This document shows positions 50,726 to 51,849 of a DNA stretch of 51,849 nt, piece after piece. Source of the DNA: GCA-2687025 sp964473525 (GTDB lineage Bacteria > Poribacteria > WGA-4E > GCA-2687025); NCBI GenBank assembly GCA_964473525.1, contig CAYYPK010000042.1, positions 1 to 51,849 on the forward strand. Direction: 5' to 3'. The notes below the pieces were generated by a model. That model saw only the letters and a list, made by a program, of their open reading frames with translations. It was not told the DNA's origin and searched no databases. The translations under genes were made by a program, and so were the position numbers. Each line of letters starts with the position of its first letter. Position 1 is the stretch's first letter.

Positions 50726-51424
50726 GTGCCTCTCGAAATCGAAGAAAAACTGCAAGTGCACTCGTCGCGAGTCTTCGACCGCATCCGCCAGGACGGCCAT
50801 GTCGCCAGGCTGCCCATCAAGCGCGGGCGGCTGGTTTTGCAGCATGATACGTACCTGGATACGCCCGGTGGCCTGCTGTACCGCGAGGGCGCGTCGCTAC
50901 GTCTCCGCGAGAAGGACGGACGCGTCAGCCTGACGCTGAAGACGCCCGTGGAGGGCGCACGCGTGCGCAACGAGGAAGAGGACTTCCTGACTGCGGAACA
51001 GGCCGACGACGCTCGCGGAGGGATGCTGCACCGCGTGTCCAGCGCCGTCGCCACGTCCGCCGTCGCCTACTCGGGTACCCCCGACCTGATACCTATCCTC
51101 AGCGCGCACAACCAACGCGAGACGTGGCATCTGACTTCGCACAGCGGCTGCGCGAAGCTGTGCTTCGATTGGGTGCGCTACACATCGGCTCTCCCCAGCG
51201 TGGACGCGCCGGCCGCCGAGGAGTACGAGCTGGAGGTGGAGCTACAGCAGGGGCCGAGGTCGCTGGTCGCCGAGGTCGCCCAGTCGCTGTCGCGGCGGTA
51301 CGGGCTCGTGCCGCGGACCCAGTCGAAGTACGCGCGCGGGGCAGCATTGACGGGCGCGTTTGACATGGGCTCGGCGCACGCGTTGCTTGTATTGGCGGGA
51401 GCGCCAGCGCTCGCCGCGGTCTGA
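50726..51424 (+). CDS. CYTH-domain protein (triphosphatase/adenylate-cyclase-like fold)
   Basis: A 232-residue protein with a CYTH (triphosphate tunnel) domain. The hallmark ExExK is E4-I-E6-E-K8. SLRLREKDGRVSLTLKTP supplies further basic residues of the tunnel, and EEYELEVEL gives the late acidic strand. Members hydrolyse inorganic or thiamine triphosphate or make cAMP; the substrate cannot be chosen here. No CHAD domain is attached. The GTG at 50726 is supported by AGGAGGGAA just upstream. A strong hairpin follows. Confidence 0.87.
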   Translation: MPLEIEEKLQVHSSRVFDRIRQDGHVARLPIKRGRLVLQHDTYLDTPGGLLYREGASLRLREKDGRVSLTLKTPVEGARVRNEEEDFLTAEQADDARGGMLHRVSSAVATSAVAYSGTPDLIPILSAHNQRETWHLTSHSGCAKLCFDWVRYTSALPSVDAPAAEEYELEVELQQGPRSLVAEVAQSLSRRYGLVPRTQSKYARGAALTGAFDMGSAHALLVLAGAPALAAV

Positions 51425-51445
51425 CCCATTCTGGGGGTACAAGAG

Positions 51446-51471
51446 CGCGCCCCAGGACTACCCGGGGCGCG
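51446..51471 (+). terminator. Hairpin terminator after the CYTH gene
   Basis: CGCGCCCC (51446-51453) pairs perfectly with GGGGCGCG (51464-51471) around a 10-nt loop, 21 bp after the stop. The outer GAG/CTC bases could extend it across a bulged G. No U-tract follows. Confidence 0.7.
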
Positions 51472-51611
51472 GCTCGCGTATGGAATGTGTAGACATGTCG
51501 CGAGCTACATTCGCGTAGCGTGAGTTTACTGTGCGATCCGTCTGTAGGCAACCCGTAATCTGGTCCGGAGGGCGAGTTCCGCTGGCCGTCCCCCTGCCGA
51601 TCCGACGGCCG

Positions 51612-51849
51612 CTAGCGTCGCTTGAGCGCCGCCCACGTCACCGGCGTACGGTCGCGAGGGTCTACGCGTAGCGCCTCTTCGCTGAACACCAAATCGCCAT
51701 ACGCCAACGCGTCCCACGCGCCCCCGGGCGTCCATCCGACCTGGTGCTCGCGCGTGCCGTTCTCGCACTCGTTGGCGTGGATGGCGTGACCGACGAGGAA
51801 GCCGTCCTCGGCGTGGAAGTTCGCGCCCAGCGCGGTCTGCGCCACGTCG
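51612..51849 (-). CDS. C-terminus of a secreted CBM9/DOMON-like protein with WAxLK tail (cut by window edge)
   Basis: An open frame running off the right edge; only the last 78 residues are in the window. FHAEDGFLVGHAIHANECENGTREHQVGWTPGGAWDALAYGDLVFSE resembles the end of a CBM9-type/DOMON sugar-binding domain (an intrinsic N-D-x-G-R-like loop before the GWxxxxxAW strand). It ends RVDPRDRTPVTWAALKRR, the same tail as other secreted proteins here. The GTG near 51845 is probably internal. Confidence 0.6.
   Translation of the reverse strand, partial: DVAQTALGANFHAEDGFLVGHAIHANECENGTREHQVGWTPGGAWDALAYGDLVFSEEALRVDPRDRTPVTWAALKRR

Noticed and set aside
1..51849. tRNA genes or CRISPR arrays
   Set aside because: No T-loop consensus in a cloverleaf context and no regularly spaced direct repeats were seen.

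Overview
The window is GC-rich, gene-dense bacterial chromosome. No rRNA, tRNA, CRISPR array, transposase or prophage gene was seen. Its gene content fits a heterotroph specialised in secreted and polysaccharide-related chemistry, most like Candidatus Poribacteria or a close relative. The signs are: two phytanoyl-CoA dioxygenase-family proteins, four Gfo/Idh/MocA oxidoreductases, two UroD-family methyltransferase-like proteins, two DUF6785-type membrane proteins, LamG proteins, GH29 fucosidase, ThuA, CotH/lamin-tail, and a C-terminal FlgD-like domain opening NYPNPFNPETWIPF. No phylogenetic marker is present, so this assignment is an inference.

Layout. 1-5.5 kb: an M56 (BlaR1-like) peptidase fused to a TolB-type propeller and a C-type lectin domain, behind a promoter that abuts a TACATATGTA palindrome, then a convergent YVTN-propeller/phosphoesterase. 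5.9-9.5 kb: tandem secreted paralogues, a PhyH protein and a LamG protein. 9.6-15 kb: a divergent pair of operons (PhyH + Gfo/Idh leftward; UroD-like + small ART-like + cupin + Gfo/Idh rightward). 15-20 kb: a leftward operon ThuA > GH29 > DUF3142 lipoprotein > large TPR-like exported protein, with 4-nt overlaps at the last two junctions. 20.4-22.4 kb: three overlapping paralogous lipoproteins. 22.4-26.5 kb: M28 peptidase, Gfo/Idh, HNH-like protein, alpha/beta hydrolase. 26.6-30.9 kb: a glycan-assembly cluster (CgeB-like GT, sugar methyltransferase-like protein, CgeB-GT2 fusion). 31.2-33.2 kb: VOC protein, 5-formyl-THF cyclo-ligase, amidohydrolase. 33.4-36.2 kb: an ECF sigma factor fused to a membrane helix and a LamG-like ectodomain, upstream of a TolB-propeller secreted protein. 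36.4-41.4 kb: UroD-like protein and two divergent DUF6785-type membrane proteins with clear promoters. 41.5-46.2 kb: glycoside hydrolase-like protein, an unusual Gfo/Idh protein and an internally deleted CotH protein. 46.4-51.8 kb: ankyrin protein, a giant secreted protein split by a frameshift in a G7 tract, a CYTH protein and a truncated secreted protein at the edge.

Two themes stand out. First, five secreted proteins of different architecture end in the same short tail, roughly VDxxGKxxxTWGxLK, and a sixth copy of the tail is stranded as a gene relic at 20132-20224. This looks like an unrecognised C-terminal sorting or anchoring signal. Second, two one-polypeptide transmembrane regulators (M56-propeller-lectin and sigma-TM-LamG) carry lectin-like heads outside the cell, which suggests direct coupling of extracellular carbohydrate sensing to transcription.
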